From: a virus
DNA length: 30,064 nucleotides
Reading direction: 5' to 3' (one strand)
Virus record (IMG/VR): IMGVR_UViG_3300047557_002762
Span: 1-30,064 of that record
Shown here: piece after piece, positions 5,879 through 12,737 of the stretch
Position numbering within the stretch: the stretch's first letter is position 1
How the letters are laid out: each line of letters opens with the position of its first letter
Translations under genes and position numbers: made by a program
Notes under the pieces: generated by a model
Seen by the model: the letters and a program-made list of their open reading frames with translations, nothing else
Told to the model about the DNA's origin: nothing
The model's database searches: none

Positions 5879-6010
5879 ATGGGACGCAATCGCAAAACAA
5901 TCACAGATTATATCCTGGAACAAGAGGATACAGATCAACAACAGCAACAGCAACAAGATGAATACCAACAATGGGAGGAAGAGTATGAATACCCAGAAGA
6001 CATTCAATAA
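5879..6010 (+). CDS. Small acidic protein with a poly-glutamine run, 43 aa
   Basis: The ATG at 5879 follows the previous stop by one base, and AAAGG lies just upstream. The translation has a basic start (MGRNRKTITDYILEQ), a run of seven Gln encoded by mixed CAA and CAG, and a very acidic aromatic end (YQQWEEEYEYPEDIQ). The start of the next gene lies inside it in another frame. The charge and low complexity suggest an unstructured partner-binding peptide or DNA mimic. No homologue is recognised. Confidence 0.55.
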   Translation: MGRNRKTITDYILEQEDTDQQQQQQQDEYQQWEEEYEYPEDIQ

Positions 6011-6152
6011 GTTATTTGCCCGCCTACAACTACAGGCACGCCTGCGTGAGATAGCAGAACAATATGGTGAATCTGTGATGCTGGAGATTTTGAGCCAGGC
6101 CATTGACACAGAGTTCCGCAGATTGGACAAGATTGACCAGAAAATCACATAA
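5985..6152 (+). CDS. Small helical early protein, 55 aa
   Basis: The ATG at 5985 is chosen because GGGAGG (5973-5978) lies 6 bases upstream; an in-frame ATG at 5958 has no ribosome site. The protein is a single charged helix (QLQARLREIAEQYGESVMLE) with further amphipathic segments, compatible with a small dimer. It overlaps the end of the poly-Gln gene in a different frame. Function unknown. Confidence 0.55.
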   Translation: MNTQKTFNKLFARLQLQARLREIAEQYGESVMLEILSQAIDTEFRRLDKIDQKIT

Positions 6153-6161
6153 TGTTATACT
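6133..6161 (+). promoter_or_regulatory. Sigma70-like promoter P4 (lipoprotein gene)
   Basis: TTGACC (6133-6138), a 17-bp spacer and TATACT (6156-6161) predict a start near 6168. The -35 box lies in the end of the upstream gene. The transcript start excludes the in-frame ATG codons at 6162 and 6168. Confidence 0.85.
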
Positions 6162-6191
6162 ATGTGTATGCTAACAACTGGAGTCATACGA

Positions 6192-6497
6192 ATGTCACAT
6201 AAAAAAGTCTTGATCGCAGTGATCACTGCTGTGTCAATCACAGGCTGTGCCACATCAGGCACCGCACAGCAACAGAGTGATGCTTGCTGGTCAGCGGGAC
6301 ACACATCAGCCCTGGGTGCCATTGCTTTGGCACCATTCAAACCCTTGGTGTGTATCCCACAGGACATAGCACTAAACCGCACACAGACTTCTGATCAACC
6401 GCAGAGTCGCCACACCATCATATCTCCCGTTGGCACTTACCAGGTCTATACCGCAGGATCTCGCACAGTGATCACACAGACCGCAAAAGGTAGATAA
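6192..6497 (+). CDS. Phage lipoprotein
   Basis: The start is ATG 6192, with GGAG at 6180-6183 and a promoter whose start is near 6168. The N-terminus is a lipoprotein signal: basic MSHKK, a hydrophobic core and lipobox ITGC with C19. The mature 83-residue part is polar, has a hydrophobic patch (SALGAIALAPFKPLVC) and ends in a basic tail. Lipidation would anchor it in the cell envelope of a Gram-negative host. Its own early-type promoter, away from the lysis gene, suits superinfection exclusion or envelope protection better than an outer-membrane spanin. The exact role is unknown. Confidence 0.8.
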   Translation: MSHKKVLIAVITAVSITGCATSGTAQQQSDACWSAGHTSALGAIALAPFKPLVCIPQDIALNRTQTSDQPQSRHTIISPVGTYQVYTAGSRTVITQTAKGR

Positions 6498-6525
6498 CGG
6501 CTAACATAATCCGTAAATATCCACT

Positions 6526-7089
6526 ATGAACCATCGTGCTATCATAGTGGGCAATGGCATCAGTCTTGACAACTGGTGCCATCCTGCGGAAAAACCCGCC
6601 AACACAGACATCATCGCTACTGGAGCAAGTTGGCCGTGGTTACCACCTGACTGGATCGTCACACGCTATCCACAGATACCACACACCTTGCCCCAGGCTC
6701 TACACAGTCGTGTGATCCTGGATGAAACACAGGAGTCATCAGGTGCCTGGGCTACCCTGTGGGCCCTGGACCAAGGCTATGAAGAAATATGGTTGTTGGG
6801 CCTGGATAGTGCCACAAACCTGGATTATACCAGTGGCCGCACTTACACACACGATTGGATGCCACACAACAGCCAACCCAAGCGTTGGCACAGAGATTTT
6901 CAGAGAGTGTGGTATTATCGTGATGCTATCTTCAAGTTGAGACCACTGATCACCAGGACTCAACGAGAGATCTTTGAAAACACACTGGGTTTTCGCTGGA
7001 GACACACAGAATCTCGTGGCAGAGGCAGGTTGAGTTGGTGGGAAATGTGGGAATCATCTGGGGTGGAAGATCACAGACTGGAACCGTGA
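6526..7089 (+). CDS. Glycosyltransferase-like protein (DUF115 / GT42-like fold)
   Basis: This 187-residue protein begins with a nucleotide-binding-like strand and loop (RAIIVGNGISLDNW, residues 4-17). It continues with IIATGASWPWLPPDWIVT at 29-46 and has GYEEIWLLGLD at 84-94 after a small-residue helix. That order (GNG-S-L, then a G-x-x-A helix and an I-x-L-L-G-x-D strand) resembles DUF115/MptE-like and CST-type sialyltransferase-like proteins. A sugar-nucleotide enzyme acting on host surface glycan or virion is likely. No Shine-Dalgarno is visible; TAAATA ends 6 bases before the ATG, so a leaderless transcript is possible. Its 3' end lies in a long inverted repeat. Confidence 0.6.
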   Translation: MNHRAIIVGNGISLDNWCHPAEKPANTDIIATGASWPWLPPDWIVTRYPQIPHTLPQALHSRVILDETQESSGAWATLWALDQGYEEIWLLGLDSATNLDYTSGRTYTHDWMPHNSQPKRWHRDFQRVWYYRDAIFKLRPLITRTQREIFENTLGFRWRHTESRGRGRLSWWEMWESSGVEDHRLEP

Positions 7090-7096
7090 TCTTCCA
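7064..7096 (+). repeat. 11-bp inverted repeat at the end of the early block
   Basis: TGGAAGATCAC (7064-7074) and GTGATCTTCCA (7086-7096) form a perfect 11-bp stem with an 11-nt loop, and the stop codon of the previous gene lies in the right arm. No T-run follows, so a classical intrinsic terminator is unlikely. A processing site, a 3'-end stabiliser or a factor-assisted terminator would fit. Confidence 0.7.
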
Positions 7097-7119
7097 GGAT
7101 TCCAACCACTTCAGAATCC

Positions 7120-7163
7120 GCCTCAATGAGGCCATTGTATTTAGAACGGCAATAAATAAATCC
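7120..7163 (+). promoter_or_regulatory. Candidate late control region before the fibre operon
   Basis: The 99-bp gap between the early and late blocks holds a perfect 13-bp palindrome, GCCTCAATGAGGC (7120-7132), and an AT-rich AATAAATAAAT (7151-7161). No matching -35 box is seen 17 bases upstream of TAAATA. A late promoter with an operator is plausible by position only. Confidence 0.35.
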
Positions 7164-7188
7164 AAGCCGCCATCAAAGGAATCCCAGG

Positions 7189-9420
7189 ATGACCACCATT
7201 ACAACGAGAGCGGGCAAAGGTTCCGCCCTTACCCACACAGAGTTAGACGATAACTTTACCAATCTAAACACCGCTAAACTTGAAGCGGGCAATGTAGCCA
7301 ATGTAGCCATTTCAGGCTCCTACACAGATCTCACAAACAAACCTACCATACCCACGCACACTTCAAACCTGACCAATGATTCAGGTTTTATTACCTCCGC
7401 TGTGACAGGTAATCTTTCTGCCACTGGCAACATTTCAGGCAACAATATCACTGCTACCACAGCAGTTTATACGCCACAGATTGAAAGTGCTACCAGTCTT
7501 GACATCAACTCACCCAATGAAGTCAATGTCAATGCCAATGTGCGTGTGGGTGACAACAACACAGACACCCAGATCGCCACACACGGCACAGGCGATCTCA
7601 TCCTACGCACACATCAAGGTGATGCCAATCAGGGCAACATACGCTTGTATGATGGTGCGTCAGGCAATATTGATGTCAATCCCAATGGCACAGGCAAGAT
7701 CAACCTAAATGGTGGCGTGTTTTCAGCGGATGGCATCACGGCCACAGGCAATGTCACAGGATCATACATTGTGGGCAATGGTTCATTGCTTTCCAATATC
7801 ACAGGTGCCAATGTCACAGGCACAGTGGCCAATGCTACCTATGCTACTTCAGCAGGTTCAGCCACAACTGCTACATCTGCCACAACTGCTGGCACAGTGA
7901 CAGGCAACGCACAGGCCAACATCACCAGTGTTGGCACGCTGTCATCATTGACTGTAAGTGGCAACATTGGCACAGGTGGTATCCTAACAGATGGTTATTA
8001 TTACGCCAATGGCACACCAGTGACCTTTGGCAGCAACTCGTTTTCAACTATAGATGCCAATGGCACATCAATCGTCGCTGATTCTACATCTGACACGCTG
8101 ACCTTGGCAGCAGGTTCTGGTATCACCATAACTGGCAATGCTGCCACAGACACCATAACTATCACCGCAACAGGTGGTGGTGGTGGCACACCAGGTGGTG
8201 CTGACACACAGATCCAGTTCAATGATGCGTCAGCATTTGCTGGCAACGCACAGATGACTTTTTCAAAGACCACAGGCAATGCGGCCTTTGGTAACCTGGT
8301 GATAAAATCTACATCGCCAAACTCTGCGGCAGTGATAACCAATGTCAATGCCATCAATGCTTCAGCCCGCCCACTGTTGGGTCGCATCGCCATAGGATCA
8401 GGATTTGATGGTGATTGGGGTAGCACAGGCGATTATTTGGCAACCACACGCAACTCTGCTGTGACATCAATGAATCGTTTCAGCCAATCCAGTGCCTCTA
8501 ACACAGCCGCAATGATTGGCACATCCGTGGCGACCTGGTTTGATAACTCATCTGGTGCTACCATAACAGGTGCTGGCAACACACGCGGTCTCACTATTGA
8601 CACATTCTACACAGGTGCCAATCGCTGGGGCACACAGAATAGCACTGGTGCCATTACCAATATTGGTCTGCGTGTGAATACAGTGGCTGGCAATGGCACA
8701 TCAGGTGGTTCAGTGGGAACTCTGATAGGTTCCTCTTTACAGGTAGGCACAGCCAGCAACAACGCCGTAGTTGGTGACTGCGTCTCAACCCTGGTAGGTC
8801 AGATTGGAGCCGTGTCAGGCGGCAACAACGGTAATGTGTATGGTATCACTTTCAGTATGTCTGGCACTAACCCCACAGTTGGTAACTGTTATCTTATACA
8901 TAACCAGGCCACTGGATCAGGCACACACTCCACTTCAGGTTGGGGTATGGGCGGAAACTTCCGTTCAGCCTCACGCTACTTCTTCATCCGCAATGATGAT
9001 GATGCGGCACAGGTCAAACTGGGTTCATTGAGAACATACCACGAGTTTCTGGGCACACCCACAGCCACTTCAGGTGCTGTGACATTGAGTCCAAGCAGTG
9101 GATCACCTGCTGGTCAGGTATTGAAAACTGTGCCCACAGGCAACATAACTTCTGTAACATTCAGTGGTTTTACTACCACAGCATCTGATGGTGTGAATAC
9201 AGACAATCAGATAACCACTCTGACCTGGATTGTTGAGCAAGGTGCCACACCTTATACCATCACGATGCCCACAGGCAACACACAGATCAAATATGCGGGT
9301 GGAACATCAACAGTGGGAGCCACTGCCAACACAACAACAATGATCAGTGTCAGTGCCTATGACAAGAGTGGAACCACAGCGTATCTCGTGACCATATCAC
9401 CAGAATTCAGTCAGGTCTAA
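7189..9420 (+). CDS. Large tail fibre protein
   Basis: This 743-residue protein starts with a typical phage fibre N-terminal pattern (ITTRAGKGSALTHTELDDNF, then TNLN), thought to attach fibres to the virion. A long Gly/Thr/Ser/Ala-rich beta shaft follows, with repeats such as VTGSYIVGNGSLLSN and SATTATSATTAGTVTG. A module at about 284-328 closely matches one in the fibre gene that crosses the contig junction. The C-terminal third is less repetitive and probably forms the receptor-binding head. AAAGGA upstream supports ATG 7189. It opens the late transcript. The fibre role is secure; the receptor is unknown. Confidence 0.88.
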   Translation: MTTITTRAGKGSALTHTELDDNFTNLNTAKLEAGNVANVAISGSYTDLTNKPTIPTHTSNLTNDSGFITSAVTGNLSATGNISGNNITATTAVYTPQIESATSLDINSPNEVNVNANVRVGDNNTDTQIATHGTGDLILRTHQGDANQGNIRLYDGASGNIDVNPNGTGKINLNGGVFSADGITATGNVTGSYIVGNGSLLSNITGANVTGTVANATYATSAGSATTATSATTAGTVTGNAQANITSVGTLSSLTVSGNIGTGGILTDGYYYANGTPVTFGSNSFSTIDANGTSIVADSTSDTLTLAAGSGITITGNAATDTITITATGGGGGTPGGADTQIQFNDASAFAGNAQMTFSKTTGNAAFGNLVIKSTSPNSAAVITNVNAINASARPLLGRIAIGSGFDGDWGSTGDYLATTRNSAVTSMNRFSQSSASNTAAMIGTSVATWFDNSSGATITGAGNTRGLTIDTFYTGANRWGTQNSTGAITNIGLRVNTVAGNGTSGGSVGTLIGSSLQVGTASNNAVVGDCVSTLVGQIGAVSGGNNGNVYGITFSMSGTNPTVGNCYLIHNQATGSGTHSTSGWGMGGNFRSASRYFFIRNDDDAAQVKLGSLRTYHEFLGTPTATSGAVTLSPSSGSPAGQVLKTVPTGNITSVTFSGFTTTASDGVNTDNQITTLTWIVEQGATPYTITMPTGNTQIKYAGGTSTVGATANTTTMISVSAYDKSGTTAYLVTISPEFSQV

Positions 9421-9421
9421 T

Positions 9422-10501
9422 ATGCCATTAGGAGCCGCACTTGCCGCACAAAGGTCCAACTTTTGGAATCAGGGACCCAACTATTTCAACTCACGCACAT
9501 TTGCGATGACTATGGTATTGGATCCTACGCCACAGCCATTTGTAAGTTATAGTCTTCAGAACAACAACTCACCCTCCCAGACCACAGGTCAATGGAGCAA
9601 CTTGAACTACGCCTGGACAGCAGGCACAGTGGATACCACAAATCGTGCTGACTGGGACCAGGAAGAATGGACCATAATCCATACCTATAGATTTCCGCAG
9701 GCAATGATTGATGATCTCTATCCCGCAGGCAGTGGCAATCAATACACAACATTCTGGGGATTGGATGTTGATGCCAACGCCGCAGGAACACATAGTTTCA
9801 ATCACAAACTGGGAGCAGATACCAATAGAGATATGTTATGGGAAACCACGGAAAGTGGCGGAACATATGAATCAGGTGTGTATTTTTATGTGCCTGGCAC
9901 CACGACCAAAGTCAATGTAGTGACTGCCTTACAAGATCGTTGGGTCAGTTGGTGTATGAGTCGTGGGCCAATATCTGGCTTTAGCAACTGGACAGGCAAC
10001 AGCACATATACCTATGGTGTGCGTATCGTCATAGCAGATGCTGTCACAGGCGAGATCTTGGGCAAAGCAGATGTGGGCAGTCTCAATGTGTTGGGCACCA
10101 TACCTGATTATACTGCTTACGCAACGATGAAATCAGGACCTTCTTCAGCACCTGCTGGTGAAGCCACATTCCGTTACACAGCCTTGCTGTCAATGTATGG
10201 CGACGGTTGGACAGGTGCCATAGATGTTTCAGCCAGTTGGATAGCATTGGGCACTCAAACTGATGGCCTGACCACACCTGCTGTATGGATTGGCAGCCAG
10301 ATACCGCTGACCATCAGTGGAGCACCTGCTTGGTTGTTCTTTGATGGTCGCACATCACCTGTGAGTTCTGGCACTTTTGGAGAGACCACAGTGGCCACAG
10401 CCACAGGCAGTCTTGTGAGCCAGACCAATAGCAAAGAATGGTTGGGTGGCATCAGCGGCGGACAGTTTGGATTTACCAACACCATTTATCCAGGATCATA
10501 A
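9422..10501 (+). CDS. Structural protein with lectin-like beta fold, 359 aa
   Basis: The start follows the large fibre stop by one base. The protein is aromatic-rich and beta-rich, with WTIIHTYRFP, DRWVSWCMSRG and TYGVRIVIADAVTGEILG, which recall ConA-like jelly-roll strands. No catalytic motif for a depolymerase or endolysin is clear, although such an activity cannot be excluded. A receptor-binding or virion-decorating role is inferred from its place between fibre genes. Confidence 0.6.
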   Translation: MPLGAALAAQRSNFWNQGPNYFNSRTFAMTMVLDPTPQPFVSYSLQNNNSPSQTTGQWSNLNYAWTAGTVDTTNRADWDQEEWTIIHTYRFPQAMIDDLYPAGSGNQYTTFWGLDVDANAAGTHSFNHKLGADTNRDMLWETTESGGTYESGVYFYVPGTTTKVNVVTALQDRWVSWCMSRGPISGFSNWTGNSTYTYGVRIVIADAVTGEILGKADVGSLNVLGTIPDYTAYATMKSGPSSAPAGEATFRYTALLSMYGDGWTGAIDVSASWIALGTQTDGLTTPAVWIGSQIPLTISGAPAWLFFDGRTSPVSSGTFGETTVATATGSLVSQTNSKEWLGGISGGQFGFTNTIYPGS

Positions 10502-10510
10502 GGACGAGAT

Positions 10511-10900
10511 ATGTCATCAGCAACTAATACATTTGAAAACAAGATTTTAGATGCCGCTTTTGGAAGCGGAACACTCACCAAACCAGCCAATGTGTATGTG
10601 GCTCTGTATTCAACAGCACCCACAGATTCAACCTCTGGCACTGAACTCACAGGCAATGGTTATGCCCGCCAGATAGTGAGTTTTGGTTCAGCCAGTTCAG
10701 GACAGATTGCCAGTTCAGGCAATGTCACATTCACTGCCAATGCCTCCAGCACCTGGAGCACCGCAGTGGCAGTGGCCTTGGTTGATGCTGCCACAGCAGG
10801 CAACATTATGGTGTATGGAGCCTTGGCACCCGCACGCACTATCAAAAACAGTGAAACCATAAACTTCACTGTTGGTAATCTCATAGTCACACAGGATTGA
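10511..10900 (+). CDS. Tail fibre-associated protein (Gp80-like family), copy 1
   Basis: The 129-residue protein has a helical start (TNTFENKILDAAFG), then ANVYVALYSTAPTDS and a NGYARQIVSFGSASSG segment, followed by beta strands. The pattern L-Y-V-A-L-x-T-x-x-P, then G-x-x-Y-A-R, is typical of small phage tail proteins often called Gp80-like. A paralogue lies at 12296. AAGGACGAG upstream serves as ribosome site. It is probably a baseplate or fibre-base component. Confidence 0.7.
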   Translation: MSSATNTFENKILDAAFGSGTLTKPANVYVALYSTAPTDSTSGTELTGNGYARQIVSFGSASSGQIASSGNVTFTANASSTWSTAVAVALVDAATAGNIMVYGALAPARTIKNSETINFTVGNLIVTQD

Positions 10901-10904
10901 TACA

Positions 10905-11576
10905 ATGACCTGGCCCACAACACCCGTTTCTACCACACATCTTGACGCTGCCACGGACAATCCCGCAGATGCTCGTGCTGACATCAAACAAATGGCAGAC
11001 AATGTCAATGCCATCACAGACACATTTTCAATAACATCACCTTCCACAGGTGATCTCCTGGTGTATAACAACTCCACGCAGAAGTTTGAAAACAAAGCAC
11101 AGACCACAGCCCTGGGCTATCTCACACAGGTAGCAGTGATTGATTTCAGTTACAATGGAACACAGATACAAGATTGGAACAATCCACTCAATACTCTGGA
11201 CAAATGGTATAGAGTAGATCCCACAGAGATCACGGATCCCAACAGTTTTGTCACAGTGGGCACAGGCTATTTCAGTCTGGGCACAGGCACTTACCTGTTT
11301 ATGAATTCAGGACACGCCGTGGGCACACCTGGTGTAGGATCCTGGGGATTTCCTGTGTATTGGTGTAATCGTCAGACACCTACCTCTGCCAGTGACATCA
11401 TCAAGACTATGCCTTCCAACTTCACAGGTGTCAGTGGAGGCACATCCTACTATCTTTCACCAGATTATTATCTGTTTCGCACAGTGACGGGATCAGAGAC
11501 CTACAGTTGGTGGATGGATTCAGTGGGATCTGGCAGTTATGATTATCCTGCTTTGGTGATTGTGAAACTGTTATGA
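10905..11576 (+). CDS. Receptor-binding-like protein with C1q/TNF-like head, copy 1
   Basis: The 223-residue protein begins MTWPTTPVSTTHLDAATDNP and DARADIKQMADNVNAI, an attachment module found in many phage tail proteins. After a short linker, the C-terminal 140 residues form a beta domain with a GTYLFMNSGH strand and a final YPALVIVKLL, resembling the last strand of C1q/TNF-like jelly rolls. The next gene is a paralogue whose ATG overlaps this stop (ATGA). A trimeric receptor-binding protein is inferred. Confidence 0.7.
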   Translation: MTWPTTPVSTTHLDAATDNPADARADIKQMADNVNAITDTFSITSPSTGDLLVYNNSTQKFENKAQTTALGYLTQVAVIDFSYNGTQIQDWNNPLNTLDKWYRVDPTEITDPNSFVTVGTGYFSLGTGTYLFMNSGHAVGTPGVGSWGFPVYWCNRQTPTSASDIIKTMPSNFTGVSGGTSYYLSPDYYLFRTVTGSETYSWWMDSVGSGSYDYPALVIVKLL

Positions 11577-12226
11577 CCTGGCCCACAGCAGATATACCTA
11601 CCACGCACCTGGATTCTGGTTCAGATGTGCCTACCTTGGCTCGTAGTGCCATAAAAACAATGGCTGATTCAGTGAATTCAATGGCCACGGCCATAGATCC
11701 TACAGGTGCCACGCAAGGTCAAGCACTCTACTACAATGGCACCAAGATCGTGCCCATTGGTGTGGCATCTATCATAGGCACTTATCCTGTGATGACAGCA
11801 GTTCTGGGCGTGGGCAATCCCAGTTCTGAACAAAACACCAACTTCAAGTTTGGATCAGACACCTACAGCCTCAAAGTCAATATATCAGAAGTCAGTGATC
11901 CCAATGGTATCATTGCTGTGGCCAGCAACAATGTCACACTCACAGCAGGAACCTATGTGTTCCGCCAAGCCAGCCAGTATGGATATCAAGGCACAGGTCT
12001 CACAGTGAGGACAGCCAACAAAGGCACACCCACTGATCCTGTAGCAGATCTGATATCAACCACGGCATCTACCTTTACAGGCACCTTGGGAGGCAACTCA
12101 TATTGGCTAACACCTAACTTGAGTTTTGTAAGGGTCGTAAATACTACAGAAACATTATCGTTCTGGTCAGGTCAAACTGGTCAGAATCTTGATATTGGTG
12201 ACCTATTAGTGATAAAGGTCGCATAA
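11573..12226 (+). CDS. Receptor-binding-like protein with C1q/TNF-like head, copy 2
   Basis: The 217-residue paralogue of the preceding gene shares the MTWPT-x-TTHLD start, the R-x-x-IK-x-MAD helix, and the GTYVF strand and DLLVIKVA end of the C-terminal domain. The central head has diverged strongly, as expected for receptor recognition. The 69-bp gap after it holds no gene, only two copies of GACTCAAA and the AAAGGAG ribosome site of the next gene. Confidence 0.7.
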   Translation: MTWPTADIPTTHLDSGSDVPTLARSAIKTMADSVNSMATAIDPTGATQGQALYYNGTKIVPIGVASIIGTYPVMTAVLGVGNPSSEQNTNFKFGSDTYSLKVNISEVSDPNGIIAVASNNVTLTAGTYVFRQASQYGYQGTGLTVRTANKGTPTDPVADLISTTASTFTGTLGGNSYWLTPNLSFVRVVNTTETLSFWSGQTGQNLDIGDLLVIKVA

Positions 12227-12295
12227 GTCCAGAACTGCTCGCACACGGACTCAAAACGCGAGAGTTATTAGAAATCTGACTCAAAGGAGAAAACT

Positions 12296-12721
12296 ATGTC
12301 AGCCGCATCAAACTATTTAGAAAACAAAGCCTTGGATCACATCCTGGGCAAAGGTAGCCGCAACTACACACCAGCCAGCAACTTGTATGTTGCTCTCTTC
12401 ACAGGCACAGCAGCCACTACCAAGTCTAACTTGGAAGCAGGCACGCTCACTGATGAAGTAGGCAATGCCTACAGTTACAGTCGCACAGCAGTGACTTTTG
12501 GTAGTGCTTCCAGTGGTAGTGCTTCCAACTCCAGTGCTGTTGAATTCGCAGCCGCTTCTGGTGGTAACTGGGGCACAGTGACCTGTGCCGCTGTGATGGA
12601 TAGTGCCACTCACGGTGCTGGTAATGTGTTGTTCTATGGCGAACTTGCTGTGAGCAAGACCGTCACAGATGGCGACACCTTCCGTATTGATTCCAGCCAA
12701 CTGACAATCAGCCTGGCCTAA
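12296..12721 (+). CDS. Tail fibre-associated protein (Gp80-like family), copy 2
   Basis: The 141-residue paralogue of the gene at 10511 has the same SNYLENKALDHILG helix, the NLYVALFTGTA strand, a Y-S-R-x-x-V-x-F-GSASSG segment and a closing LTISLA strand. AAAGGAG is 7 bases before the ATG and is a strong ribosome site. Together the two copies flank the two receptor-binding-like paralogues. Confidence 0.7.
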   Translation: MSAASNYLENKALDHILGKGSRNYTPASNLYVALFTGTAATTKSNLEAGTLTDEVGNAYSYSRTAVTFGSASSGSASNSSAVEFAAASGGNWGTVTCAAVMDSATHGAGNVLFYGELAVSKTVTDGDTFRIDSSQLTISLA

Positions 12722-12737
12722 TCAAGGAACCACAGCG

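Noticed and set aside
7064-7096. Rho-independent terminator after the glycosyltransferase-like gene
   Set aside because: The stem is strong, but GGATTCCAACC follows instead of a T-run, so it is listed as an inverted repeat only.
8001-8426. Long reverse-strand frames within fibre, capsid and tail genes (for example 8001-8426, 13706-14182 and 22680-23000)
   Set aside because: They mirror biased codon use of the + strand genes, lack ribosome sites and carry no recognisable domains.
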